From Cucumis sativus (taxonomy: Eukaryota; Streptophyta; Magnoliopsida; Cucurbitales; Cucurbitaceae): 64,000 bases of DNA. The stretch covers positions 21,995,489 through 22,059,488 of the forward strand of contig NC_026655.2 of assembly GCF_000004075.3 (NCBI RefSeq). The letters run 5' to 3'. Under the pieces are notes generated by a model. The model had not been told where the DNA came from and did not search any database. It saw nothing but the letters and a program-made list of their open reading frames with translations. Shown piece after piece: positions 47,601-59,421 of the stretch. Numbering within the stretch: the stretch's first letter is position 1; every line of letters starts with the position of its first letter. Both the position numbers and the translations under genes were made by a program.

Positions 47601-48253
47601 CGGGTGCACTAATGTTTCCAAAATATCTCATACGTAGTATGCACATCATCCATTGACTTCCCAACTTTTCACAAGTTATTTGATCTCCACAAGTAAAAAT
47701 TGAAGACATAAAAATTTAACATCCTCTAGCCTTCATGTTGTACTCGCACATTATCTAAGCTCTCGCCTCTCAGCATACATATAATTTTTCAAGATCACTC
47801 TATCGAGTATCATCAAACAAAGTTTCTCACTGAAACAAATAAGCCAGTTGGGATTCTCCAGTTGCTCACTAGATGAAAAAAAAATCGAAATTCAACCGAA
47901 ACTAGCTAATAAAAAAAAAAATCAGATAAGCTCTTTTATTGAGAAACAAGATAAGCTCACGAAATGAAATAGGATAGCAGCTAATTCCAACGAAAAAAAC
48001 TCGATGTTGTCGTTGTTTCTACATTGCCTAATTTTTTTCAATTCATTTTCGCAGATTTTCTCAGCATCCAAACTCGACGGAAGGAGTAAAAGCATCAAAA
48101 GTCCATAGAAATTGAGGTCGATAATCGTCATCGCCATATCCATTACCTGATTGACGATGAGTGTAGCTGCAAGACGGAGAATTTGGAATGAAACTGCCTC
48201 TGAGAAAGCCGAAGTTTAGGGCAGTGGAAGATGTTGGAGACTGCTAACGCCAT
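41637..48253 (-). CDS. CPP1: CPP1/CDF1-like chloroplast J-like protein (POR chaperone family)
   Basis: Ten exons on the minus strand: 48253-48147, 47548-47452, 47335-47231, 46805-46728, 45917-45862, 45172-45115, 44681-44556, 44413-44318, 42638-42567 and 41699-41637. They total 858 nt, giving 285 aa. The first exon is a Ser-rich, basic transit peptide (MALAVSNIFHCPKLRLSQRQ). A divergent J-like domain follows (NPYEVLGVNPIEGFD, then GDEATAARLEKAYDKVMMAQ) without a HPD motif. Next come RKKGVTFGSVKVSKDIKYAD and QPIVPWGPR, then hydrophobic C-terminal segments (INMAISAVFTAWVLIKG, LAFAFVYRIFEKLK, LLRSLALVFGCIAVISLGYTG, LMLYIMASYYR end). The Arabidopsis relative At5g23040 (CPP1/CDF1) stabilises protochlorophyllide oxidoreductase in plastid membranes. 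An ATG in exon 2 (MVICSAASAAG) could give a version lacking the transit peptide. A paralogous family member is the main alternative. Confidence 0.9.
41800..41862 (-). repeat. tRNA-like pol III promoter relic (SINE head)
   Basis: On the minus strand, TTAGTCCAGTGG (A-box-like, 41856-41845) is followed about 28 nt later by CCCAGATTCAAGTCT (B-box-like, 41817-41803) and then a T-rich tail. It cannot fold as a full tRNA, so it is a SINE head or tRNA pseudogene. Confidence 0.5.
42639..44317. other. CPP1-like intron 8 (1.68 kb)
   Basis: It holds the SINE-like element at 43231-43390, (TA)n runs at 43217-43230 and 43446-43460, and otherwise unremarkable AT-rich sequence. Confidence 0.7.
43231..43390 (-). 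mobile_element. Au-like tRNA-derived SINE
   Basis: The plus strand begins gtgagtgttcgagcttacgc, then acacttcgactaatctcatg, and ends ggtcaccatgaattgaactc then atgacctc. On the minus strand this gives a degenerate A box (ACATAGTTTTAA) and a B box (GAGTTCAATTC, 43349-43339). The order and wording match the widespread Au SINE family as I remember it. The tail runs into a (TA)n tract at 43217-43230. It sits in a CPP1-like intron in the sense orientation of that gene. Confidence 0.6.
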
Positions 48254-49854
48254 TGTTGAGCTCTGTGTCGAAGACGGAGCGAGAGAGACGAAGGGGTTCG
48301 AAACTGTGTATTGTTTTGTTATAAAGTTGTGATTTTTATCCTTAATTATCCTTCATTTTCATTTTCACATCCTCCAACATATCATTCTATTTGAAATCAC
48401 AAAATATTCACTAATTTCAATTCATAATCGATTTCAAATTAATTATAAATTTTTAACAAACCCTTTTGTTTGTTAAGGCAAGAAATATAATAATTTTTAA
48501 TTTTGAAATGATTTCAAATATTTTTTATTTTCTAAAAATTCTACTAATTGCGTTGAAATTTACGTGACTTAAAAGCAAGGAAAATTGCAATAGACGACTA
48601 TTTTAACAATAATAATTAAGGATATAGCAACATTTTAAAAAAATTACAAATATCAGTGATAGACCAATATTTGCAACATGATCTTATATCATAGATAGAA
48701 TTTGACAAATTTTGCTATATTTACAAAAAAATTTAAATTGTGCTATATACATAATTAATTTGAATTTAACTACTAAAATTGCAACTATCTCTAAAATTTA
48801 AATTATACACTTAACTTCCTTACTTATTTTCTAGTTTTCAATTAATCATAGATAAGTCCTATATTAGTAAATTTTTAACTTTCTTTTTCTTTTTATTTAC
48901 CATTCAACCATAAAAATTTAAATAAATTCATTTCAAATTTTGTTGGTTTCCACCAATTTCAAATGACAAGATTTCAATACTATTACTTTGCCAAGCAATT
49001 AATAGGTTTACTAGTTGTCACCTAAGATTAAAGTGTGTAGTGAGTAAAATCAGTTATGGAAAATAATAAAAAAAAAAAAAAGAGAGAGAGAAGAAAATAG
49101 AATGTATAAAATTTCTATAATCCAAATTTAATCATACAAGTTAACATAAATATCCATCACAAATTTAATCTACATCCATAGGAAAATATAATATAAGTTA
49201 ACACCAACTATTTGCACTTTTTTGTTTAGATTTAAGTTCAAATTATCTTTACACATTTGATTAAATAGAGACAAACATTTGTAAAAGAATATTTCTATCG
49301 AGAATACTATACCAACTATCAACTACCTGACAATAACGAAAAATAAGGTAAATTAATAATGCGTGAATAAGAAAGTTCTCATCAAATATCATGTTGTATT
49401 AAATTATCAAAAGAAAATAAAATAAGAACAATACTTGAGTGCATTGTAAGTTGCACTCATCTTTGTGCATCTCACTCTGATCATGCATAAAATATATTCT
49501 TTTCAAAAAAAAGAAAGCAACAAAAGTTTGTCACATAAGATATAATAAATATCATACAATTAAGTAGAATGCACTATACAAATGCAATATAATTTGTAAC
49601 TAAGTAGTTACCATATAATAATGTTTCTAAGGAGTCATAGATTACACATCAAAACCGTCGTCAAACATGGTTGTAAGGATTATTAGACTATTAATTACAT
49701 TTAGTTTTGGTTATACTTATACACAACTAATCAGTAACTTCAGTCATAAAAAGCAACTGGAAGAAGAAAAGAATTGATGAAGTAATTTCTTCCTTTTATG
49801 AGGTTTGCTAAAAGCCTACAAAATAACAAACCTCCCAACTTCATAGCCACTGTA
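48254..49854. other. Intergenic, CPP1-like promoter to membrane-protein 3' end
   Basis: 48254-48330 is the CPP1-like leader. 48600-48760 is a dispersed-repeat copy (atatagcaacattttaaaaa ... ttttgctatatttacaaaa). An A/GA-rich simple run lies at 49066-49096. No gene is supported. Confidence 0.65.
48600..48760. repeat. Dispersed repeat copy with inverted 'gctatat' ends
   Basis: It begins ggatatagcaacattttaaa and ends attgtgctatatac, inverted relative to each other, with ttttgctatatttacaaa inside. It shares words with 12370-12545. Confidence 0.45.
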
Positions 49855-52800
49855 TTAGAAGGATCCTTTATCTGCAATCAAAGAAGAATCTACTGGGCTT
49901 TGATGGGCCGAGTCTGGGGGCTTTTGTAGGCCCACTAGGTTTGCTCTTAATATGGAGGGGTTGCTGCTGCCTTCAGCTTCATTCCCATTCAAATCTTTGG
50001 AGTAACTTTCCATGTCCTTGTCAAATTCCAAGTCCTTATCCTTAACAATATCAGATTCTTGTTTGTTGAATTTATGAGATTCATATTCAGTTCTATTATT
50101 CTCTCCAACATTTTCCAAGTTGGTCACGATAATGAGTGTTGGTTCAGTTTCAACTTCGACTTCTTTGGTTGTGATTTCTGCTAGAGGGTAATTAGGTGCT
50201 GCGACCTATCAACATGTTCAAATTAGAAGTATATGCATTAGCTGATGAATAGCATCCACATTACAGATTCACTAATTTTTTGAAGAAATAATAGCAAGGA
50301 GAATAAGAATTTATCTCCTAGATGATTAGAAATACTAATAATAAAGATTTATAATTTGTTCAAGATAGGTCAACTTCCTCACGTATTTTATGTTTAAATA
50401 TTATTTATAGCACTTGTTTGGTAACATACTTGTTTCTTGCTTTTTCAGTTTCTATGAACTAACGATATAAACATATTTGGTAATTATTTATGTTTCTTAT
50501 TTCTCTAAGAAACCAACAAATAAATAAATAAAGTGTTTTATAACGGTTTTTTATCTGAAGTAGAATACTAGTACAATAATTTAATTAACATCCATTAAAG
50601 TAAATATAAAACAAGTCGAGAGTGTTTATAGTATTTAATACCATTTCAGTTCAAAGTATAGATTTAAAATAATAATTGTAAATTTTTTCTTTAAAGTATT
50701 GTTCAAAATTTGATTTATAATCTAATAGCTCACTTCAGCTATAGTTTAGCCACTTCTTATATGAACGTACTTGTTCAAGAAATGTTCTAACAGCTAAGTA
50801 TAAAACATGTGTGTATGACTGTCAAGTTTCTCATAAATAGTGTATAAAAGAAGTAATGCCAACGACTAAAATATTTTATAAAACAAGATTCGTAGAAATG
50901 AAAGATGATAGTATGTGGAGACCAAAGGAAGAATTACCTCTTCTTGACTAGTGATTTCTGAGATTTTCAAATCGACGTTGAGGTCTGAGTTTGGTGAGCT
51001 CAAATTCTTATCTGTTTCTACAGGTTCATCTTTGGCATCCAAGTTCGATTTTTCACCTTGTGCTGAAAGGTCTTTGATGAACTCATTTTCGACTTTGATG
51101 GAATCAGCTGGTTTATTATCATCCTCCTCCTTGGTTTTTGGGCTATTCTCCACAATGGAATCCTGTTAAATGAATTAAAAATTAAGATATAGGAGTCAAA
51201 ATAACAATCACATTCCCATTGTACCTTGAATATGCACTTGAAAAAGAAAGATATAAACAACAATGTAAGTGACTTTGTTGAGTGAGGGTGAGTTTGGAGT
51301 GGTTAATGGAAAGTTTAAAATGACATTTAGGAGGGTGAAAAGTACAAGCTGACTATAAACGTTCTAAAATTTTTCAAAAGTGATTTTGAAAATTCTAAAA
51401 ACACTTGAGAGTGTCTTTAGGACTTTTAGGAAAAAGTGCATCATGGATGTTTCTTCCGAAAGATAATTTTCATCTTGAGCTATAATGAAAAAAAATGTCA
51501 TATTCATCAGCATGAGTGTAGCTAAACCAACAGCATTTGCATTTGCAACCTTCCCTTTGGGTTAAAGGTTCAAATCCATACTTGCATTTCCTATTTCTGG
51601 TGTCACGTTTATTTGGTTTTGTTTTTCTTCGTTCGTCCATCAACTTTCAGATATAGTTTTAATAGTTTGATTTTCTACCAAATGAGAGGTAAAATAAGCA
51701 AAGTTTAGATAACATACAACTAAAAATTAGAAAGTTAAAACAGAAAATTTTGTTATTTCTGTACCGAACCTGTGATGAGGAGACTTTGTTCATATGGATT
51801 TGTTCTTCCATCAAAGACTCTGGATATAATCCAGCATTGGTATCAACAAGCTCTCCTTCAATGACTGAGTCTTGCCCCGGTGTTGATTTCATGGCATCGT
51901 CAGACTTCTGAAATTCAAGTGGTACAGCATTTGCTTGATTCTGTGAGGCAACAGAATCTATTATATCGTTGGAATGAAGAGGCATTCCAACATCACTAGC
52001 CAAGTCATCCTCTACAGTCGATTTCGAGGCATCTTTAGAACTCTGGAACTCAGTTTCCAAAAAAATTTGTTGATTTTTATTGTCCTGTTTCAACTCCAAT
52101 GGTTCTTCAATCTTTCTTGGCTCAACAAGATCTTTATTAGACTTCTGATATTCACTTTGAACATCATTTACTTGATTTGTTGAAGCACCAGAACACATTA
52201 TGTCAATGGAAACAGGAGGCACTCCTCCAGAAGGGCCCAAGTCCTTGTCTACTGTCAATTTCAAGGCATTTCTAGGACTCTGTAATTCAGTTGTCACAAC
52301 ATTAGGTTGATGCTTGTGATCTTGTATAAACTCAATTTGTTCTTCAACATTTCTTGGCTCTACAAGATCTCCATTGCCTGTAATTTGACCAGTGTTTTTA
52401 ATTCCTTCTTCGGAATGTTCATGAGCCCAGCCAAGATGTCCATTGCCAATAATTTGATCCATTTTTCTACTACCTTCTTCTGAATCTTCCTGAACCAGGC
52501 TAAGATCTCCATTGCCAGTAATTTGATCCTTGTTTTTACTTCCTTCTTCTGGATGTTTATGAGCCCATCCGAGATCTTCACTGCCAGTAATTTGATCCAT
52601 GTTTTTAATTCCTTCTTCTGAATGTTCCTGAGCCTGGACAAGATCTCCATTGCCAGTAATTTGATCCTTGTTCTTACTTCCTTCTTCTGAATATTTATGA
52701 GCCCACCCGTGATCTTCACTGCCAGAAATTTGATCTATGTTTTTATTTCCTTCTTCTGAATGTTTATGAGCCCTACCGAGATCTCCACTCCCAGTAATTT

Positions 52801-55800
52801 GGTCCATATTTTTACTTCCTTCTTCTGAATGTTCATGATCCGAGTGGGCTTGACATCCAGAAGAATCCTCAGAATTATCACTCAAAGATCTGCTAGATTT
52901 TACGTAAGTCTCCTCCAATGATTTTGTTTCCTTTCCATTATCCTCTTGTTTGATAAACATCTCCAATCCATCATCTACATCTTCTCTGGTTTTTACCAAG
53001 TTTTTCATATTGGCTAGAGCTTCTGGATTTTTTTGGTCAACCATGTGATTTACGGCTTCTTCATCATGGTCGAATGTCGGAAAAGACAACTCCTGAAACA
53101 AAGTGAATCAGCTGTTTGTTATTTAGATGGAGTCTAAGGAGCATATGCTTATAAAAGTTTGTAACCTCTTTTGGAACAGATGCTAAGTATTTTGTTTCTT
53201 TTATTTTATGTATTTTATGATTTTATAAAATTTTAAAAAACAAACAATCTACATCTCAACTTTCCACTAGCATTTCCAATTTCAAGCTTATTTAACAAAC
53301 TAAAACATGCAGATTTGTTCGTAATATGAATTTCGTGATTTTAGAGTCGCAAAATACATTGTACATCAAAACTAGAAGTACGATGTTTTCAACATTCATT
53401 TATAATGCTTCATTATTTCTCTCTATTTTCTTTTTGTAATTTTTATAATGATAATTATTATGATTTCAGTATCTTTTCAATTCTATATATTTGTTAATTA
53501 AACTTCTAGTGATGTAATAACATTATTCACATATAAAATCAACTAACAAAAGTGTTCTACCAATTTCGGTGAAAGAACTCTAATACTGAAACATCTGTAA
53601 GAAATTCAATTGTCCCTTTTGGTTAATTTAGTAGGGTATGCCAAATTCATGGTTAGTGCATCTCAAATCATTCAAAAATCACAATTGCATTAAGATAGAG
53701 TACCGACCTCAGGCATTTGGGGAACAGCTTGAGAAGGATTGTCCACCAGTTCCTCTGGCATTGGACTTTGATTAATTTTAGGTGGTGATGCTTCTTTGAC
53801 ACTCAATGCCTTTACTTCTTCCTTATGTGCATCCGATACAATTTCGTTAAACCGGCCATCCAATGGTGGACACATGTCATCTTGTTCACCTCCAAAACTT
53901 ACATCCTTTTCAACCTCCCAGTCAGGGTTCAATGATTCTGCATCAGTATTGTTCCCGTCAATAGTCGGAGGGGAGCCAATTTCAGAGACCTCCACTTGCA
54001 GGTCAGAAGCAATGGAGTAAGTTGGAGTGTGACAGACCACTTTATCTGGATAGGAAAAACGGTCATCCATTCTGTTCTTATCAAATGCCGTGGGGCTAAA
54101 TTCACAGAGAGCTTCCTTTATTAATCTGCCCTTTGGTACTCTGCAGTTCAAGGTTTTGTTCAGTGCGCTGCTCACTGTTGACTCAAAGTTTTTCGAAACT
54201 ACTCTGACATCATCACAGATTACATTTTCAGGATTTTCTGGTGAAGATGAACGGCTTGATTGGCTATTGCCGTCTCGCATCAATTCTGGCTCCATTTCAA
54301 ATTCACTCTCAGCATCTGGTGGAATCTCCTTCTCTTGATCGCTTTCAGGCTCCATTACATTAACAGCCTTGGTTTGTGGTAAATCTTCAGTTTGAATGCC
54401 TCTGGTTTCTACAGCAATAGGTTTTTTTTCAGGGCGAGAAACTTGTTCCCCTTTAAATAATAGCTGTTCAATTAGCCAGTCATGTTCGCCTTTATCTGCA
54501 ATTGAAACTAAAACAAAGACACCATAGTTTTTTGAGTCAGTTCAGTGGTACCTTCATCATTTTCTTTCCAGCTTGAAATTGAAAGGGAGGGGGCTTCAAA
54601 AACTTACACCATATTAAGAAAGAACTATTTATAGGTCTAAACCAAAATGCAAAAGTTTGAAAACCAAAATATAATAGTTCACAAACCAAGATGAAATTTA
54701 AACAAAAAAACTCTTAGAACCAAATTGAAATGAGGCCCAAGTCACGTGAATCAAATTTACAATTTAACTTCTATTTTCTTTTTGTTCAATGCCATAAAAC
54801 ATCATAAAAATCCATTCGTTAGTGCTTTGTCTAATTTTTATCTAGAAGTTAAGAAGAAAATGAATAAAAGAACAAAAGATCAGAAAAGAATAAAATATCT
54901 TACTTGAAGGTCTTCGATATCTGGGGTGGTATCCCATTGCCCCACTTTCTTCTGGGTAAGCAGGTCCAAAACAAAAGCTCTCATGTCTGCAGAATGCTAA
55001 ATCCTTTTGGTGAGCTGCTGTGAATTCCTGTTGAAAGCTATCGGCCATAAGATTTGGTTTCTCTTCATGTGGATCATACGGAAGATCAAAAGGATTTCTC
55101 ATTGGCAATAGAACAGAAGGAGCAGAACCAGGCAATGGTATGCCTTCTATGTCTTTACAACCATTTTCCAAATCTATGGGATCATTCCTTGTAGTGATAA
55201 TTTTAGAAACTTGACCCTGAGGAAGAGTGTCTGCTATTAGAGAATTATCTACATTTTTCCGTTTGTACGACTTTCTGGCTCTTCTCCTCGCAATAAGGCT
55301 CTCTAATCTTCTGTTCCTTTCAATCTCTGAAAGCCCAAGATCCATCAGATTCTTTTGATCATCTTCTGTCCACTCCACAGCTTTATTCCTCTCCTCGTGC
55401 GCCTCTTCTTCATCCTCATCCTCGGGATCTTCCGAGCTTTCATTCTTCGTCTCATCACCACCGCTATCAGATTTATTAGCCTGAGAGCTTGAGCCATCAC
55501 AAGCCACAACATCAGGTTTGACTAGTAACTCTGAGCCTAAAATCGGTTTCTTTTTACTAGAAATTTCATTATCCTTATCAACTGATGTACAATGAGCAGA
55601 TGCATTATTTCCAGAATCAAGAGATTGTGTTTCTTTCCCCTCGATTAATGATTTCGAGTTATCTGATTCAACCAGCTGATCCGTTCTACCTACTGAAGAA
55701 TTGATGGGAGCTTCTGTTCTCCATGCTTCATTCTTATCTTTAAATCGTTGTCGCCGGCTAGTTGCATTTCGTAAATAAACGCTACGGTTTCTATTAATGG

Positions 55801-56089
55801 TGATGGTCGACCGTTTGGGGACCTCTAACTTTTTATCTTCTACTTTCCCAACTCGAATTGTGGACCTTTTAGAAGTCCAAAAGGCAAGGAGAACACCAGT
55901 TAAGCCAAGAAATGGCAAACAGTAAAACAGAAAACTAAAAACAGAAGGCAGAAAAATATACAAAATGAAAAGAAACAACAATGTACCGGACACACAAGGA
56001 TTTTTCTGTACAAATCTATGACTAACCCTAAGGGACAAATGAACAGTTCTACAAACGCATAATTTGATATCTTCTGCATCGATTCCCAT
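49855..56089 (-). CDS. Plant-specific two-TM protein with acidic repeats (At5g17910-type), function unknown
   Basis: Five exons on the minus strand: 56089-54904, 54495-53708, 53092-51770, 51162-50938 and 50205-49855. They total 3873 nt, giving 1290 aa. Near the N-terminus is a hydrophobic stretch (GTLLFLFILYIFLPSVFSFL and LPFLGLTGVLLAFW), likely a membrane hairpin. A basic stretch and an acidic run (SSEDPEDEDEEEAHEERNK) follow. The conserved family core is next: VEWTEDDQKNLMDLGLSEIE, NRRLESLIARRRARKSYKR, NPFDLPYDPHEEKPNLMADS and FCRHESFCFGP. The remaining two thirds is disordered and acidic. It contains a 7-copy 23-residue repeat and a further roughly 79-residue duplication, and ends PVDSSLIADKGSF. 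I recognise the core from uncharacterised Arabidopsis proteins such as At5g17910. The exon 2 donor is taken as GAG|GTCGGT because it alone keeps the frame. A 5'-UTR intron at about 56112-56294 is plausible. Confidence 0.85.
51860..52370 (-). repeat. Two diverged copies of a roughly 79-aa unit after the minisatellite
   Basis: One copy has DLVEPRNVEEQIEFIQD, ELQSPRNALKLTVDKDLG, SIDIMCSGAS and SEYQKS. The next has DLVEPRKIEEPLELKQD, EFQSSKDASKSTVEDDL, SNDIIDSVAS and LEFQKS. The order and spacing of these blocks is the same. Confidence 0.75.
52355..52840 (-). repeat. In-frame minisatellite: seven copies of a 69-bp (23-aa) unit
   Basis: Translated units follow HSEEGxKNxDQITGxGDLGx plus three residues, seven times in exon 3. 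Copies 2 and 4 share the ending GSEDxGWAHK. Copies 3 and 5 share KDQITGNGDL and a QE ending. The array thus seems to have grown partly by 46-aa (138-bp) steps. All units are in frame with no stops. Confidence 0.9.
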
Positions 56090-59000
56090 CTCTCTGATTT
56101 AACCTAGCTAATCGGAACTCCCCCCCCCAAAAAAAAGAACCACAAGAGATAGCAAAGAATCTGAAAAGTCGAACAGAAAAGATAGGATTCTCCAATACAA
56201 TGGAGGTGAATGACGATGCAGAAAAATGGGGGAAACTGAAAATTGAAACGATCTTCTACGTCAAAAAATAAGAATAAGGATAATAAGAACTTACGATAAA
56301 ATCACGAAGTTGAAGAGTGATAGAAGCATTTGGGAATCGATAAATCTGAGATCTCCATTTTTAGAAAAAGGTTTGGATTGACGATTAAGAGAGAAGAGAG
56401 ATCCTGAATTTGAGGACACTATCTTTTGAATGTTGAGAGACAAAATAGCAAACAGGTTATAGCCGAAGGAAAGGCGCGCTTTTCTTTTTCATTTCCTCTT
56501 TTTTCTCTTTAACCTCTTTTTCTCTCTTTCCTTTTTATCTAAATTCTATTTTCTCTTCTTACATTTTAAGATAATTTATTTTAAACCATAATTTTTATAA
56601 AAATATTTATGAATATTATAAAGGAAAATTGAGTTTTACAGCTCATAACAATAGTTATACGGTAATCCAACACTAATCTGCTTTTAAATTGGTTATTCTT
56701 CCAATTTTAAAAATGTAAATAACACGAATTCTATTATCATAAAAAAAAAAATTATATACAGTTTATCACAATGAACTATTGTATTTGTCGTGATACAAAT
56801 GATCCAAATAATAATTTACATTGATTTATCTCGATCCAAGGTAGATAGGTGATGGTATTTTGCTATCATTTTGTTCATTCTACTATATTTAAAAACAAAT
56901 CTACTTTTAATTGTCCAATTTTAGTTTTTTATTTTTATCAAAATATTTTATTGTATTGGAAGTTAACTCTTACAATATTTTTCAGCATAATTATTTGAAT
57001 AAATGGTGAAAATATTTTCAAATATTTCTAAATAAAGCAGGATAAATACATATAAATATTTCTACCCTCTTCTTTTTTCTTTTTCTTTGGTCATTTTTCT
57101 CTTCTAGGTTAGAGTTCTATTCTAATCATATGCTTTGATAAGCTTTTTCCATTTTTAATGTTTGTATTTCTAAAGTTCAAATCTTAGTTCTTGTTTCCTA
57201 ATAAATCTTAAATTTAACTTTGTAAAAATTTAATTAAAAAACAATGATAACTTTGAAGGTATAGATATTTTTAATATAACATAGTATCTATTAATAATAT
57301 ATGATAGTATTATTGTCTATAATAATAGAGTGTCATTTTACTGTATTTGTAAATGTTTTTGTTAGTGTCATACATTAACTTTCAATACCATTGTATGAGC
57401 TTATTAAAAAAATCAAGAATAAACACATTTAGATTTCATAAGATACTTGAAATCTAATAACAAAAATGTAAGATTTTAAACTCAAGAACCAACTAAAATT
57501 CAAAATTATAACATGAATAAAAGTATAGCACATTTCGAAAGTGTGAAAAACTATACACACAATATAGTACAAACATATATATATATTTAAATTATAACAA
57601 ATGTTGAAAAAGGAACGAGACTTGTTACAATGAGATTTTAGTCAATTGAGAATAATAAGAATGAAGATAGTAGTATATAATGATTTTACAAAAAAAAAAA
57701 AAAGCATATAAACAAACTATGGTAAAAACAATCAATGATAAAAGCATTCCACTATATTAAACGGGAGTAACAAAATTTATTTATTATAGAGAAATACGAA
57801 GTTCTCTTATATAAAAAAAGTGTTAACATAACATACAATATTGAAAAGAAAATAAAAAGTGAATTTGATTTGAATCACATACTTAATGGTTACGATTACA
57901 CGTAAATGTCAGTTACTCTTAATCTCTTGTTAACATCTATAACATTAACTATATCTTAAATTAGATATGAAGTTTAAAGGTTAGATTTAAAACGTAACAT
58001 GGGTTTAATAATGACTTATACCATTTTATGTGTGGGAGAGTAATTTTTATATTCTCATTTATCTTTCATTTTTTTTAAATTAAATATTATGCATGGTCAT
58101 CAATGAATTACATGGCACACCGAAATAATGGCTCGTTTTATTCAAATAATCTAAGAATCAATTTAGAATTATTTCTTAAATTTCAAAGATTAAAGTGATA
58201 TTTTGAAACGTTAGAGGTCATGTAAACATTAATGCTAAGGTACATTTTGTCTAAACAAAATTAATATCTCGTGATGTAGGTATATTTTTTTTTGGTATGC
58301 GATAATTCATAATTAAATCACACCATAACATGTATTTAAAATACAGAGAATTGAAAATTTTGATTTTATAATACTCTCGATGATTTCTTAATCATCGTTG
58401 TAGCTATATTTTTTTTATTTGAAAAACTATGATAGTCATGGTTATTGATTAGCTAATTGTTTTAATATCTAAACCATAATTAACCATCATTAAGTTCAAG
58501 CAACCAGTAACCTCGTAATGCTCGTAAGTTTAATAGGACGATATTGTATGTTTTTATTCAATATAACATAAATTTACCATATAATCTTTAATTAAAAATC
58601 AAAACTCTAAATTATAATCATTTTAAATGCCTGTGAAAACTAAACATAAAATTTAACGATTAAATATCTTACTTTTGAATCGTAAATACAACTTAAAATA
58701 TATATTTTTTTATGGTTCAATTAACATATTGTATGTGCAAGGAAACAAGAGATCGGCCATTTCAAATTTGTTACACCCAGTTTGTAATTAAAAAGATTTC
58801 CTCTAATTTAATTAAAAAAAGGTTTTATTACGTGGCAGCGCGTGAATGAAAGAACGTCAGGACGAAAACGGAAAAAGGAAAAATGAAAGCTTTGACGAGG
58901 AAGGGAAACGACCACACAATGATTTGTGAAATTTGATTTTCCAATAATATTCTTTCCCTCATTAAACACGTGTCAAATTTTCAGAAGTCAAAATACTTAC

Positions 59001-59421
59001 TTTGAATGAAACACACCGCAGGGAATAGAACCTCAGTTCCTTTTCTTTTTTAATGTATATTTCCAAGAAACCCCATAAGGTTGGGGCCACGGATAAGGCT
59101 ACTAAGCATAAGGCGTAAAAATGAAACCAGCGGTTAGGATTTCTTATCTCACCTTCATCTGACGGTTAACATTGCAAGTTGATTTTTCCCTTCACATTTC
59201 CCCGCCCTTTCTCTCTCTTCTCTCTTCCATTTCTCTCACTTCAACAGCAATTTTCACACTCGAAAATTTCTTCCAGGTGCACTGCTCACAACCATAAATT
59301 TTTGTTTTGAAGAATTTGTTTTGGGTTTTTGTTATGTTTGTTTGTATAGAGGATAATAGGAAAAATATATAGTTCGATTTGTAGATTTTGATTCTGGTTT
59401 CGATTTCTAGAGGTTTGAATA
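56090..59421. other. Divergent intergenic region between membrane-protein gene and FtsH
   Basis: 56090-56450 is the leader and promoter side of the membrane-protein gene, with a C-run at 56121-56129. The middle is AT-rich, with repeat-like text at about 56735-56905 and 57245-57365. 58930-59420 is the FtsH promoter and leader, with an ACGTG core at 58969-58973 (cacgtgtc) that could be a G-box/ABRE. No gene is seen. Confidence 0.6.
58967..58975. promoter_or_regulatory. Possible G-box/ABRE upstream of FtsH
   Basis: aCACGTGTC contains the palindromic CACGTG core, the site for bZIP and bHLH factors, about 450 bp before the FtsH ATG. This is a motif match only. Confidence 0.35.

Noticed and set aside
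52360..52719. 119-codon alternate frame across the minisatellite
   Set aside because: A repeat array of 69-bp units stays open in more than one frame by chance; the main frame continues into conserved exons.
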